Shown here: one piece after another, positions 54,832 to 62,382 of the stretch
Layout: each line of letters begins with the position of its first letter
Position numbering within the stretch: the stretch's first letter is position 1
Assembly (NCBI RefSeq): GCF_016907385.1
Contig: NZ_JAFBBU010000001.1
Span: 1,488,001 to 1,552,000, forward strand
From: Subtercola frigoramans
GTDB lineage: Bacteria > Actinomycetota > Actinomycetes > Actinomycetales > Microbacteriaceae
Direction: 5' to 3'
Length of the DNA: 64,000 bases
Notes under the pieces: model-generated
Seen by the model: the letters and a program-made list of their open reading frames with translations, nothing else
The model's database searches: none
What the model was told of the DNA's origin: nothing
Position numbers and translations under genes: made by a program

Positions 54832-55761
54832 TCAGAACGCGAGCGGATTGCCTGTCATGGTCTCGGCCATCGCCCACAGTTCACTGGCGGTTCGAATGTC
54901 ACGGGCACGGTTGCGGGCGCGAACCACAGCGGGGTCACCTTTGAGCTGCCGCCAGCCATCGGGGCCCCAGTACTCTCCACCGCGGGCAACCGGGTCGGCG
55001 ACGGCGCGCACAATGGGGAGGGCGCCGGCGTCCTTTCCCTGGGCAAGGGGGGCGAGCGCCGTGCGAACGAGCGCGTTCGCACGGCGAGCCTTGGCGATGC
55101 CCGGCCGGTCAGAAGCGAGACTGTCGAGCGCGAACCCCGGGTGGGCCACGAGGCTGCGGGTCGACAGCCCCGCTGCCTGCAGGCGCCGGTCGAGCTCGAA
55201 CCCGATCAGCATGGCCGCGAGCTTCGACCGGCCGTAGGCTCTGAAGCTTCGGTAGTCGATCTCGCTCATCACGTCGGCCAGATCCATCTCGAAGAACTCG
55301 TGGCTGATGCTGCCCAGCGACACGACGCGTGAGCCCGGCGTGGCGAGCAGTGTCGGCATCAACCGGGCAATCAGGGCAAAGTGGCCAAGCACGTTCGTGC
55401 CGAACATCAGTTCAAAGCCGTCGACGGTGAACTGCGGCTTCGACGAGCCCAGGATCCCGGCGTTGGCGACAAGCCCGTCGATCGGTTCGCTGCCGAGCAC
55501 GGCTGCTGCCGACTCCACCGATTCGAGGTTGGCGAGGTCGAGCTTGACGAAACTGACCGAGCCGAGGGGTGCTCGCGTCAGGATCGATGCTGCCGCTGAT
55601 TCGGCCTTCTGCTCGTTACGGGCCGCAAGCACGACCGAAGCGCCGCGGCGGGCGAGAAACTCTGAGGCCCAGTAGCCGAGCCCGGCGTTGCCGCCGGTGA
55701 CGACGAATCGTTTGCCTGCCAGTGAGGGGAGTTGCGCGGGAGTCCAGCGGCCGATGCTCAT
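54832..55761 (-). CDS. Short-chain dehydrogenase/reductase
   Basis: A 309-aa NAD(P)-dependent oxidoreductase of the retinol-dehydrogenase/WWOX-like subgroup. It shows the cofactor motif VVTGGNAGLGYWAS (TGxxxGxG), VANAGIL (NAG motif), the catalytic serine in VVSLGSISHEF and YRSFRAYGRSKLA (YxxxK: Tyr and Lys). The stop region lies in an 18-bp duplication (54810-54845) that repeats the last codons and the stop. The substrate is unknown. It is divergent from the dioxygenase gene. Confidence 0.91.
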   Translation of the reverse strand: MSIGRWTPAQLPSLAGKRFVVTGGNAGLGYWASEFLARRGASVVLAARNEQKAESAAASILTRAPLGSVSFVKLDLANLESVESAAAVLGSEPIDGLVANAGILGSSKPQFTVDGFELMFGTNVLGHFALIARLMPTLLATPGSRVVSLGSISHEFFEMDLADVMSEIDYRSFRAYGRSKLAAMLIGFELDRRLQAAGLSTRSLVAHPGFALDSLASDRPGIAKARRANALVRTALAPLAQGKDAGALPIVRAVADPVARGGEYWGPDGWRQLKGDPAVVRARNRARDIRTASELWAMAETMTGNPLAF

Positions 55762-55896
55762 AGCGAAGAGAATAGTCGACCGGGTCTTGCGGCGGCTGGG
55801 GATTGTGGTGGGGTTGACGGCCAGACACCGTGTCAGGGTTCTGGCATTCGCCGACCGTGCAACGTGCCTGAAATACCGGACCTCTACGATGAACGC

Positions 55897-56949
55897 ATGA
55901 CCGAAGACGTTTCTTTCGAAGTGCCCACCATCGACATCTCCGCCTATGTGGCGGGTGACGACATGGATGCCCGGGCAGACGTCGCGCGAAAGCTCGACGT
56001 TGCCTGCCGAACCGTCGGGTTCATGCAGATCGTCGGCCACGGTGTACCCACACGCGTCACCGATGGTCTCGCCGAAGCGATGGACCTCTTCTTCGGGCAG
56101 GATCTCGAGACGAAGAAACGGTCGACGGCTCCCGCCGGCGCGAACCGCGGCTACTCGGCGCCGAAGAGTGAATCCCTGAGCCTGTCGCTGGGAGTCGAAT
56201 CCGCCTCGAGGATGAACGACTTCTTCGAAGCCTTCAACATCGGTGATGCGGCATCTCTCCACCCTGGCTTAGACCTTCCGACCTCGGTCTATGCCGAGAA
56301 TGTCTGGCCGGAGCTCGATGCTCGATTCGAGACGCAGGTGCTTGCCTACTACGAAGAGGCTCGACGGGTCGCGCAGACGATGACCCACATCTTCGAAGAC
56401 GCTCTCGGCCTCGACCGCGGTTTCTTCGAGGGCGTCACCGACCACTCGATCGATGTGATGCGTATGAATAACTACGCGCTTCCCGAAGGCACTGTCGATC
56501 TCGATGGTGACCTGACCGGAATGGGGGAGCACACCGACTTCGGCATCGTGACCATCCTCTGGGCAGACCAGGTCGCCGGCCTCCAGGTGCTTGGTCGCGA
56601 CCGCGCCTGGCACGACGTGGCCCCGGCCGATGGAGCGCTTCTGATCAACCTCGGTGATGTCACTGGCCGGTGGACGAACGACCAGTGGATGTCGACCCTT
56701 CACCGCGTCAAGCCGCCGATCGTGAATGGCACCATACAGCGGCGTCGATCGGCGGCGTTCTTCCACGACGGCAACTTCGATGCGGTGATCACGACGATCC
56801 CGTCGACGGTCACCGAATCGACTCCCGATCTCTACGCCCCGATTACCATCGGCGACCACATCGCGCAGAAGCTCGCTGGGTCTCGCCAGGGCAAGCTCAA
56901 CGAGTCCGCGACGCGCGACGCCGAACGAGTGAAATCTGCGCTATACTAG
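55897..56949 (+). CDS. 2-oxoglutarate/Fe(II)-dependent dioxygenase, isopenicillin-N-synthase family
   Basis: 350 aa. The N-terminal DIOX_N part (VPTIDIS, GFMQIVGHGVP) is followed by the double-stranded beta-helix with iron ligands His-Asp in MGEHTDFGIVTIL and a distal His in STLHRVKPP. The 2-oxoglutarate-binding Arg/Ser is in RRRSAAFFHDG. The substrate cannot be deduced: bacterial members oxidise small molecules rather than make penicillins. TATACT at 56942-56947 overlaps its end and may be part of the ssrA promoter. A CTGCAC/GTGCAG hairpin follows at 56954-56976. Confidence 0.9.
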   Translation: MTEDVSFEVPTIDISAYVAGDDMDARADVARKLDVACRTVGFMQIVGHGVPTRVTDGLAEAMDLFFGQDLETKKRSTAPAGANRGYSAPKSESLSLSLGVESASRMNDFFEAFNIGDAASLHPGLDLPTSVYAENVWPELDARFETQVLAYYEEARRVAQTMTHIFEDALGLDRGFFEGVTDHSIDVMRMNNYALPEGTVDLDGDLTGMGEHTDFGIVTILWADQVAGLQVLGRDRAWHDVAPADGALLINLGDVTGRWTNDQWMSTLHRVKPPIVNGTIQRRRSAAFFHDGNFDAVITTIPSTVTESTPDLYAPITIGDHIAQKLAGSRQGKLNESATRDAERVKSALY

Positions 56950-57024
56950 AGGGCTGCACTCGATTGCTGGGTGCAGTGAAAATTCAACAGCGCGCGGTAG
57001 TGACTCAAGCTTCTGCTTGCCCGG

Positions 57025-57421
57025 GGGGATGATCGGTTTCGACATTGCCTGAGTGAGTGTGAGAAGCGGGTCGAGGATGCAGGGTTAACTCGTAAACGCT
57101 CTCTGCAAACTATAAGTGCCAATCAAAACAGCACTGTTCCGGCCTCCAAGGCCGCTTTCGCTCTCGCAGCCTAAGCTCCTTGTAGCCCACTAAGGAACCG
57201 TCAGACCGGGAATGCCCTCTACCCGGAGCCTGGCGTTATCTAGAGGGATTGCTTGTGTGTTTCGCCTGAGGGCACACAGGGACTCTTACTGAGGCTGGGC
57301 TTGTCGGATTAGGTGCCAGTGGCACATTCCGGAGCCGAGTAGAACGATTTCACTGGCTACACCCGTAGAAGGCACATGACCACAGCAGTGGACCGGGGTT
57401 CAATTCCCCGCATCTCCACCA
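57025..57421 (+). ncRNA. ssrA: tmRNA
   Basis: The 5' GGGGATGATCGGTTTCGAC and 3' GGTTCAATTCCCCGCATCTCCACCA (split here by domain, CCA encoded) form the tRNA-like part. GGGGATG pairs with CATCTCC, including the G3-U pair that directs alanine charging. The tag frame resumes at GCC 57118 and ends at TAA 57172-57174, giving the peptide ANQNSTVPASKAAFALAA. The ALAA end is the expected protease signal. Length 397 nt. It works with SmpB encoded upstream. Confidence 0.95.
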
Positions 57422-57449
57422 TTGCCCACGACCGCGCGCTGTTGACCAG

Positions 57450-57475
57450 AAGGGTCGCCCGAGAGGGCGGCCCTT
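57450..57475 (+). terminator. Intrinsic terminator of ssrA
   Basis: AAGGGTCGCCC pairs with GGGCGGCCCTT around a GAGA loop (11 positions with one T-G pair), followed by CGTTGGTTT, 28 bases after the tmRNA end. The rest of 57476-57704 shows no supportable gene. Confidence 0.85.
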
Positions 57476-57704
57476 CGTTGGTTTCCGCCGCGAAAGAAAC
57501 GCCCCAGCTGCGCGGGCTGGCCGTAGCGCTCTCTCGGAACACAAGGATGCCTTCGAGCGCAATCCACAGCGGTTGCATCCATGCGAGGGCTCTGCTCTGC
57601 CACAAGACATCGAAGCGGTGCTCTCTGCACCAGTATGCGACCGCTCAGCGCACCGTTCCATGAATCTGATACTTTCTACCCACCGAGAGGAATGAGGTAG
57701 AATT

Positions 57705-57992
57705 GTGACCATGGGATTGAACCTGAAAGACGAGGAGACCGTCTCGCTCGTCACAGAAGTCGCCACGCGTCTCGGCCTCACGAAGACCGGGGCCGTGCGT
57801 CAACTTGCGAGGGAGAAGCTGGCTGCACTGGACCTTGGTCGGGCACAGCGACATTCCCAGACAATCGGTTTCTTCGAACAACAGATTTGGCCCCGCGTCG
57901 CCGGTGCATCCATCACAAAATCTGAGATCGAAACAGAGCTTGGTTTTGATGAGATGGTCGACGATCTGGCCACAGGTGTGGCCGAGGGATGA
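57705..57992 (+). CDS. vapB: VapB-type antitoxin (Rv0623-like)
   Basis: A 95-aa DNA-binding antitoxin. The N-terminal block MGLNLKDEETVSLVTEVA followed by GLTKTGAVRQLAREKL is the ribbon-helix-helix pattern of the Rv0623-like VapB family. The C-terminal part would wrap the toxin. GTG 57705 has GAGG 7 bases ahead; ATG 57711 is an alternative. It overlaps the toxin gene by 4 bases (ATGA), the usual coupling. It is the first gene after the tmRNA terminator. Confidence 0.9.
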   Translation: MTMGLNLKDEETVSLVTEVATRLGLTKTGAVRQLAREKLAALDLGRAQRHSQTIGFFEQQIWPRVAGASITKSEIETELGFDEMVDDLATGVAEG

Positions 57993-58378
57993 TCGTCGAC
58001 ACCTCGGCCGTCGTCGCCATCGTCACGCGGGAACCGGGCTTTGAACTGGTTCTCGGCGAGATCGAGTCGGCAGATACGATATCGATGAGCGCAGGGTCCG
58101 TACTCGAGCTGATGATTGTTCTCGGCTCAGCACGGTTCGGGCTGCAGGGCGTTGAGATCCAACGCATTCTCGACGTTCTGACGATCTCGACAGTGGAATT
58201 CACTGCGGAGCATGCGTCGGTCGCTGCCGAAGCGTTCGCCCGATTCGGGAAGGGTCACCACCCTGCCCGCCTGAACTTCGGCGACTGTATGGCGTACGCA
58301 ACTGCCGCAGTCTCGAAGCAGCCCTTGCTCTTCGTGGGTGACGACTTTTCTCAGACCGACGTCGCGACTGCGCGCTAG
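57989..58378 (+). CDS. vapC: VapC-type toxin, PIN-domain ribonuclease
   Basis: A 129-aa PIN nuclease, expected to cleave tRNA or rRNA when free of VapB. The acidic residues of the active site are visible: MIVDTSAVVAI (Asp), MSAGSVLELMIVL (Glu), LNFGDCMAYATA (Asp) and FVGDDFSQTD (Asp). All four are intact, so it is probably functional. Its stop codon lies inside CTAG, directly joined to a leftover piece of an MMPL gene tail on the other strand. Confidence 0.93.
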   Translation: MIVDTSAVVAIVTREPGFELVLGEIESADTISMSAGSVLELMIVLGSARFGLQGVEIQRILDVLTISTVEFTAEHASVAAEAFARFGKGHHPARLNFGDCMAYATAAVSKQPLLFVGDDFSQTDVATAR

Positions 58379-58444
58379 TTCGGCTGGGCGGCTTTCGGAG
58401 CGTCGCCGACCGCGGACGAACCGGCCGCAGGAGAAGCCGCGTAA
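58376..58444 (-). pseudogene. Duplicated 3' tail of an MMPL transporter gene (remnant)
   Basis: Read on the minus strand this segment ends AAGSSAVGDAPKAAQPN and a stop. The intact MMPL gene at 59700 ends AAGSSAVGEAPRAAQLN and a stop. At DNA level GCTAGTTCGGCTG... here matches GCTAGTTCAGCTG... there over about 62 bases with about 11 differences, mostly at third codon positions. No further MMPL sequence can be traced with confidence upstream, although WGGP-like residues may extend it to about 58485. Confidence 0.75.
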
Positions 58445-58489
58445 CGAGGTAGCTGGTGTGGTCCACCCCATCGAATTTCGTCTGTAGCG

Positions 58490-59095
58490 CTACCGGGGGA
58501 ACACCGGGATGCTGCCGAGCGCAAAGATCCTGTCGGCGTACTCGCTGAGGGGTTCTCTCCAGGCATCGCTCTCCGTGAGTAGTGCGCCCACTCCCACCAC
58601 GTCAGCACCCGCGGCCGCAAGGAGGCGAAGCGCCGCCGCCGTCGATGAGCCGGTCGAGATCACGTCGTCGACAAAAAGGGTTCGGCGGCCGGCCACGCTC
58701 GGGATTCTGTTCCGGTCGAGCAGCAGCGACTGGCTGCCTTCGCTCGTGATGGCCGTCACTGGTTCGCTGAGGGCGTCTCGAAGGTGAATCTTGCGGGTCT
58801 TCTGGAGGATGAGGTAGTCGTCGAGCCCGAGGCTGCGGGTGACCTCGATGGCGAGGGGAATTCCGAGCGTGGCGGGTGCGACCACGATCTCTGGCTGCAT
58901 TGCGGCGAAGTGGCCAGCCAGCTCAGCGCCGGCTTTAGCAGCGAATTCCACGCCATGGTCGATGATCATCATCAGGGCGATCAAGAGGGAATCCGAAACC
59001 GGCACGATCGGCAGCTCGACCTGCTGGCTGCCGATCTGGGCGGTGTAGAAGGAGGGCATGGGTTTCGTCTCGTCTGTGCTTGTCGCGTCGCTCAC
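58490..59095 (-). CDS. Phosphoribosyltransferase (adenine/xanthine PRT-like)
   Basis: A 201-aa type I phosphoribosyltransferase. The PRPP-binding loop is RTLFVDDVISTGSSTAAALRLL. IVVAPATLGIPLAIEVTRSLG and the flexible loop LQKTRKIHLRDAL are also typical. It may salvage a purine base or act as a regulator. The base specificity is not decidable. GTG 59095 follows TTGGAG. It is the only gene lying between the two toxin-antitoxin modules and points against them. Confidence 0.87.
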   Translation of the reverse strand: MSDATSTDETKPMPSFYTAQIGSQQVELPIVPVSDSLLIALMMIIDHGVEFAAKAGAELAGHFAAMQPEIVVAPATLGIPLAIEVTRSLGLDDYLILQKTRKIHLRDALSEPVTAITSEGSQSLLLDRNRIPSVAGRRTLFVDDVISTGSSTAAALRLLAAAGADVVGVGALLTESDAWREPLSEYADRIFALGSIPVFPR

Positions 59096-59156
59096 ACTCC
59101 AACGCTACTGTTCGAGGAGGTGTCCGAATTCCGAGGTGTGGTCGTGAATCCCCCAG

Positions 59157-59172
59157 TGGTACCATTCTGGTA
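59157..59172 (+). promoter_or_regulatory. Probable autoregulatory operator of the doc module
   Basis: TACCA-TTC-TGGTA (59160-59172) is an inverted repeat that reaches into the antitoxin start codon (59172). TGGTACCA just before it (59157-59164) is itself a palindrome. This is a fitting site for the RHH-like antitoxin to repress its own module. No ribosome binding site precedes the first ATG, so the transcript may be leaderless. Confidence 0.5.
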
Positions 59173-59378
59173 TGGCCATGACCGTGAGAATCCCCGAAGA
59201 ACTCGATCGACAGCTCGACGAGCTGGCCGAACGTGATCACGTGTCGAAGCACTCGCTGCTCCTTCAGGGGGCAGAGAACATTGTGCGCAGTCGGGCTCGC
59301 CGGGCAGACATCGACGCCGGAATCGACTTCGTTCTGCGCCATGACGCCGAGTTGCTGACGCGCCTCGAAGAAGCGTGA
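59172..59378 (+). CDS. Ribbon-helix-helix antitoxin of the doc module
   Basis: A 68-aa protein starting MAMTVRIPEELDRQLDELAERDHVSKHSLLLQGAE in pieces, a CopG/Arc-like RHH N-terminus. The C-terminal half (DIDAGIDFVLRHDAELLTRLEEA) is probably the toxin-neutralising part. It is not Phd-like, although its partner is Doc-like. ATG 59172 or 59178 could be the start. It overlaps the toxin gene by 4 bases (GTGA). Confidence 0.82.
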   Translation: MAMTVRIPEELDRQLDELAERDHVSKHSLLLQGAENIVRSRARRADIDAGIDFVLRHDAELLTRLEEA

Positions 59379-59773
59379 CCGAATATCTCGGGCTCGATGA
59401 CGTCTACCGTGTCGTCGAACGGTTCGGGTTCGACGTGCGCGACGCCGGTTTGCTCTCCTCCGCGCTCGCGCGACCGTCGTCGTCGATGTATGGAGTCGAC
59501 GCGTACGTTTCGATTGATGAGAAGGCCGCCGCGCTCCTCGAGTCGCTCTCTCGCAACCACGCATTGGTCGACGGCAACAGGCGCACGGCGTGGACGGCGA
59601 CGGTGCTCTTTCTGTGGATCAACGGGTTCGAGCACTATTTCACAGCTGATGAAGCGTTCGAGTTGGTCGTCGGCGTTGCGTCGGGCTCGACCGACCTCGC
59701 TAGTTCAGCTGCGCGGCTCTCGGTGCTTCGCCTACCGCGGATGAGCCCGCCGCAGACGAGCCTGAAGCGATAG
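59375..59773 (+). CDS. doc: Doc-type toxin (death on curing, Fic fold)
   Basis: A 132-aa toxin of the Doc/Fic superfamily. The active-site loop is NHALVDGNRRTAWTA, matching the Doc motif HxFx(D/E)xNKR with Leu for Phe and Arg for Lys. Doc phosphorylates EF-Tu. The GTG start overlaps the antitoxin stop. The last 24 residues (from about 59700, ASSAARLSVLRLP...) are read in the wrong strand sense through the MMPL gene tail and are unlike the family. The original protein probably ended near residue 108 before its stop was lost. Confidence 0.88.
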   Translation: MTEYLGLDDVYRVVERFGFDVRDAGLLSSALARPSSSMYGVDAYVSIDEKAAALLESLSRNHALVDGNRRTAWTATVLFLWINGFEHYFTADEAFELVVGVASGSTDLASSAARLSVLRLPRMSPPQTSLKR

Positions 59774-61817
59774 CCGCACCGACTCTGCTGGGCCACCAGA
59801 ACCTGTCGCCGGTCAGGAAGACGAGTGCCGGTACCAGAACGGTTCGTACGAGCAGGGTGTCGAGCAGAACGCCGATGCCCACGATCACGCCGATCTGGGT
59901 CAGGGCGATGATCGGCAGCACGCTCAGCACAGCGAAGACCGCAGCGAGAAGGATACCGGCACTTGTGATCACCCCACCGGTGGCCGAGAGCGCATGGATC
60001 ATTCCTTCGCGGGTACCCAGGCGCAGCGACTCCTCCCTGGCCCGTGTGACGAGGAAGATGTTGTAGTCCACTCCCAGTGCCACCAGGAACAGGAAGCTGA
60101 AGAGCACCACGCTGGTGTCGAACGCGGGAATCTTGAACACCGACGAGAACACCAGATTGGCCGCCCCGAGGCTGGCGAAGTAGCTTGCCACCACTGTGAG
60201 GATCAGGAGAACAGGGGCGACGATGGCCCGGAGCAGCACGAGCAGAACGATGAAGACGATGGCCAGGATCAGGGGGATGATCAGGGCCTGGTCGTGTGCC
60301 GCAGCCACCCTGGTATCGAGCGCTGTGGCATCGGTGCCCCCGACGAGGGCTGCGGATGCGGCGTTCGGAGCGTCGGCATAGGCCTGCCGCAGCGTCGTGA
60401 TGGTGTCGAAGGCCTGCTGCGACCCTGGCTCTGCGTCGAGCGTCACGTTCAGCTGCGTGATGGTGCCAGCGGACTGGCCCGGCGTGGCCGCAGAGACCCC
60501 GGGAGTGGCGGTTGCGATCGTCACCGCGTCAGCGACAGCATCCGTCGGCACGATCACCGCGGTCTGTGCACTCTGCCCGGCGGGGAAGGCGGCATCGATG
60601 ACCGACTGCCCCTGCGCCGATTCGGGGTTGCCTCTGAACTGTTGCACCTGCGAGAGGCCGACCGAGATGCTGAGGGCGCCGACGGCCAGTGCGCCCAGGA
60701 CGACGACACTGACGACGGTGACGACGGCGGGCCGCTTCGAGACGGCGCGACCGAGTCTGGCCCAGAAGCCGTGCTCGGTCGGGGATTCAGAGCCGAACCG
60801 GGGAACAAAGGGCCAGAACAGGCCGCGGCCGAAGATGACCAGCGCCGCGGGCAGAACGATGAGCGCGAAGATCATGGCGGTGACGATGCCGATCGCGCAG
60901 GCGAACCCGAGTGCCCGGTTTCCCTCGAGAGAGGCGAAGAGCAGGGTGAGGAGACTGAGGGTCACAGTGCTGCCACTGGCCAGGATCGCCGGCCCCGCCC
61001 CGCGAAGGGCCATGGACATGGCGGTACTGCGCTTCTCGTGTTGTCTCAGTTCTTCGCGATACCGCGCTATCAGCAGCAGGGCGTAGTTCGTTCCCGCACC
61101 GAAGACGAGCACCGACAGGATGCCCGAGATCGACGCATCGATGGTGAATCCGAACACCTGGGCGAGGTCTTTGACGATCACGCTCGCGAGGGCGTCGGCC
61201 GCGCCGATCACGGCGAGTGGCACCAGCCAGAGCCAGGGGCTCCGGTAGGTGATGAGAAGCAATGCCGCAACGACGATCACCGTGACGAGCAGGAGTTTGA
61301 AATCAGCACCCTGGAACGCTGCTGCGACATCGGCCTGGAAGCCTTCTGGCCCGGTGAGGTACGCGTTCAGTCCCTGAGGAAGATCGGCCTGCGCCGTCGC
61401 CCTGAGGCTCGTGACGCGCTCACCTTGCGCTGTGCTGTCCGCGGCGGCGGCCAGAGGCATCGGGATGAGCGCCGCGGTGCCGTCTTCGGAGTACTGGGCT
61501 GGGGGCAACCGGCCACTGAGCGATTCCGGTGCGAGCGCTGCGGAGCGGGCGGCGATCGCCGTCTTGTCTGCCTCGGTGAGCGGAGACCCGCTTCTGTCGA
61601 AGACGATCAACGCGAACCCTGCATCGGAGTTCGGCAGGGACTTCTGCAGTTCGGCGACCTGCGCCGACTGGGTGGCGGAGGGAAGGCCGGCCGTTGGGGC
61701 GATGGTGCCGGTACTCGCTGGCGCTGTTGCGAACAGGATCGCCGCTGCGATGATTGTGAGGCCCAGAACGATCCAGGCGGTGAACTTGCCGCTCACGAAC
61801 TCAGTGATCTGTCGCAT
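59700..61817 (-). CDS. MMPL family (RND-type) transporter
   Basis: A 705-aa membrane protein with about 12 membrane segments in two halves, each following a large extracytoplasmic loop. Typical sequences are VLVFGAGTNYALLLIARYREELR and FLFLVALGVDYNIFLVTRAREE, the MMPL/YdfJ signatures, plus GGVITSAGILLAAVF. Actinobacterial members export lipids or drugs. ATG 61817 is the start; 106 upstream codons of open frame lack support. It is divergent from a marR gene across a palindromic operator, which suggests inducible efflux. Its 3' end overlaps the extended Doc frame by 74 bp. Confidence 0.93.
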   Translation of the reverse strand: MRQITEFVSGKFTAWIVLGLTIIAAAILFATAPASTGTIAPTAGLPSATQSAQVAELQKSLPNSDAGFALIVFDRSGSPLTEADKTAIAARSAALAPESLSGRLPPAQYSEDGTAALIPMPLAAAADSTAQGERVTSLRATAQADLPQGLNAYLTGPEGFQADVAAAFQGADFKLLLVTVIVVAALLLITYRSPWLWLVPLAVIGAADALASVIVKDLAQVFGFTIDASISGILSVLVFGAGTNYALLLIARYREELRQHEKRSTAMSMALRGAGPAILASGSTVTLSLLTLLFASLEGNRALGFACAIGIVTAMIFALIVLPAALVIFGRGLFWPFVPRFGSESPTEHGFWARLGRAVSKRPAVVTVVSVVVLGALAVGALSISVGLSQVQQFRGNPESAQGQSVIDAAFPAGQSAQTAVIVPTDAVADAVTIATATPGVSAATPGQSAGTITQLNVTLDAEPGSQQAFDTITTLRQAYADAPNAASAALVGGTDATALDTRVAAAHDQALIIPLILAIVFIVLLVLLRAIVAPVLLILTVVASYFASLGAANLVFSSVFKIPAFDTSVVLFSFLFLVALGVDYNIFLVTRAREESLRLGTREGMIHALSATGGVITSAGILLAAVFAVLSVLPIIALTQIGVIVGIGVLLDTLLVRTVLVPALVFLTGDRFWWPSRVGAAIASGSSAAGSSAVGEAPRAAQLN

Positions 61818-61833
61818 GACCCTACCCAGTCTC

Positions 61834-61861
61834 TTAGTACCCTGATTATTAGGTAACTTAA
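61834..61861. promoter_or_regulatory. Probable MarR operator between the MMPL and marR genes
   Basis: TTAGTACC (61834-61841) and GGTAACTTAA (61852-61861) form an imperfect inverted repeat in the 61-bp divergent gap. The gap is markedly AT-rich compared with its surroundings and also contains TAATAATCA, a -10-like sequence for the MMPL gene. It is a natural target for the adjacent MarR protein. Confidence 0.6.
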
Positions 61862-61878
61862 CCGTATCAGAGCCTACA

Positions 61879-62382
61879 ATGGATTTCATGTCGAATCCTG
61901 TTCCCGAAGCGCCGTCACTGTTCGACGACGGTGCCCCGGCAATGCGGCAGGCCAGCATCGTCTTTCGGGAGATCCTCTCTCTGATGGGGGACTTCGACCG
62001 GGTCCTGCAGGCGCACCTGAACGTGAACAGCACCGACCTCGAGGCGATGGAGCTCCTGATCGAGCGAGGCCCGCTGAGTCCCACCGAGTTGGCCCACGGC
62101 CTCGGGATCAGCACTGCGGCGACGACGCTCGTCATCGATCGTCTCGAAAAGGTCGGTCACGTCGGCCGGGAGGCGCACCCCAGCGATCGCCGGAGCGTTC
62201 GGGTGGTGCCGACGGTGGCGTCGGTCTCGGCGACCTTTGCGGCACTCCGACCACTGATCTTCGGGGTCGACGCCGTACTCGACGACTTCACGGTGCCAGA
62301 ACGCGAGGCGATCGAGTTGTATCTCTCCAAGGTTGCCGGCGTCTACCGCGAGGTCATCCGCCAGTCCCACTCGTCCCAATAG
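61879..62382 (+). CDS. MarR family transcriptional regulator
   Basis: A 167-aa winged-helix repressor. The DNA-binding part is NSTDLEAMELLIERGPLSPTELAHGLGISTAATTLVIDRLEKVGHVGREAHPSDRRSVRV (as pieces), with the wing DRRSVRV conserved. It should repress the divergent MMPL exporter until a ligand binds. ATG 61879 is used; ATG 61888 is possible. Its 3' end overlaps the convergent FUSC gene by 29 bp, in a stretch of degenerate CGTCCCA repeats. Confidence 0.93.
   Translation: MDFMSNPVPEAPSLFDDGAPAMRQASIVFREILSLMGDFDRVLQAHLNVNSTDLEAMELLIERGPLSPTELAHGLGISTAATTLVIDRLEKVGHVGREAHPSDRRSVRVVPTVASVSATFAALRPLIFGVDAVLDDFTVPEREAIELYLSKVAGVYREVIRQSHSSQ

Noticed and set aside
57025..57710. Integrated element with attachment sites at ssrA
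   Set aside because: I found no second copy of the tmRNA 3' end downstream within the window and no integrase gene.
59700..59773. Native C-terminus of the Doc toxin
   Set aside because: These 24 codons are the antisense reading of the MMPL gene tail and show no family resemblance. They are interpreted as read-through after loss of the original stop.
61818..62135. 106-codon N-terminal extension of the MMPL transporter
   Set aside because: It runs antisense through the marR gene and its operator. The family start is ATG 61817.
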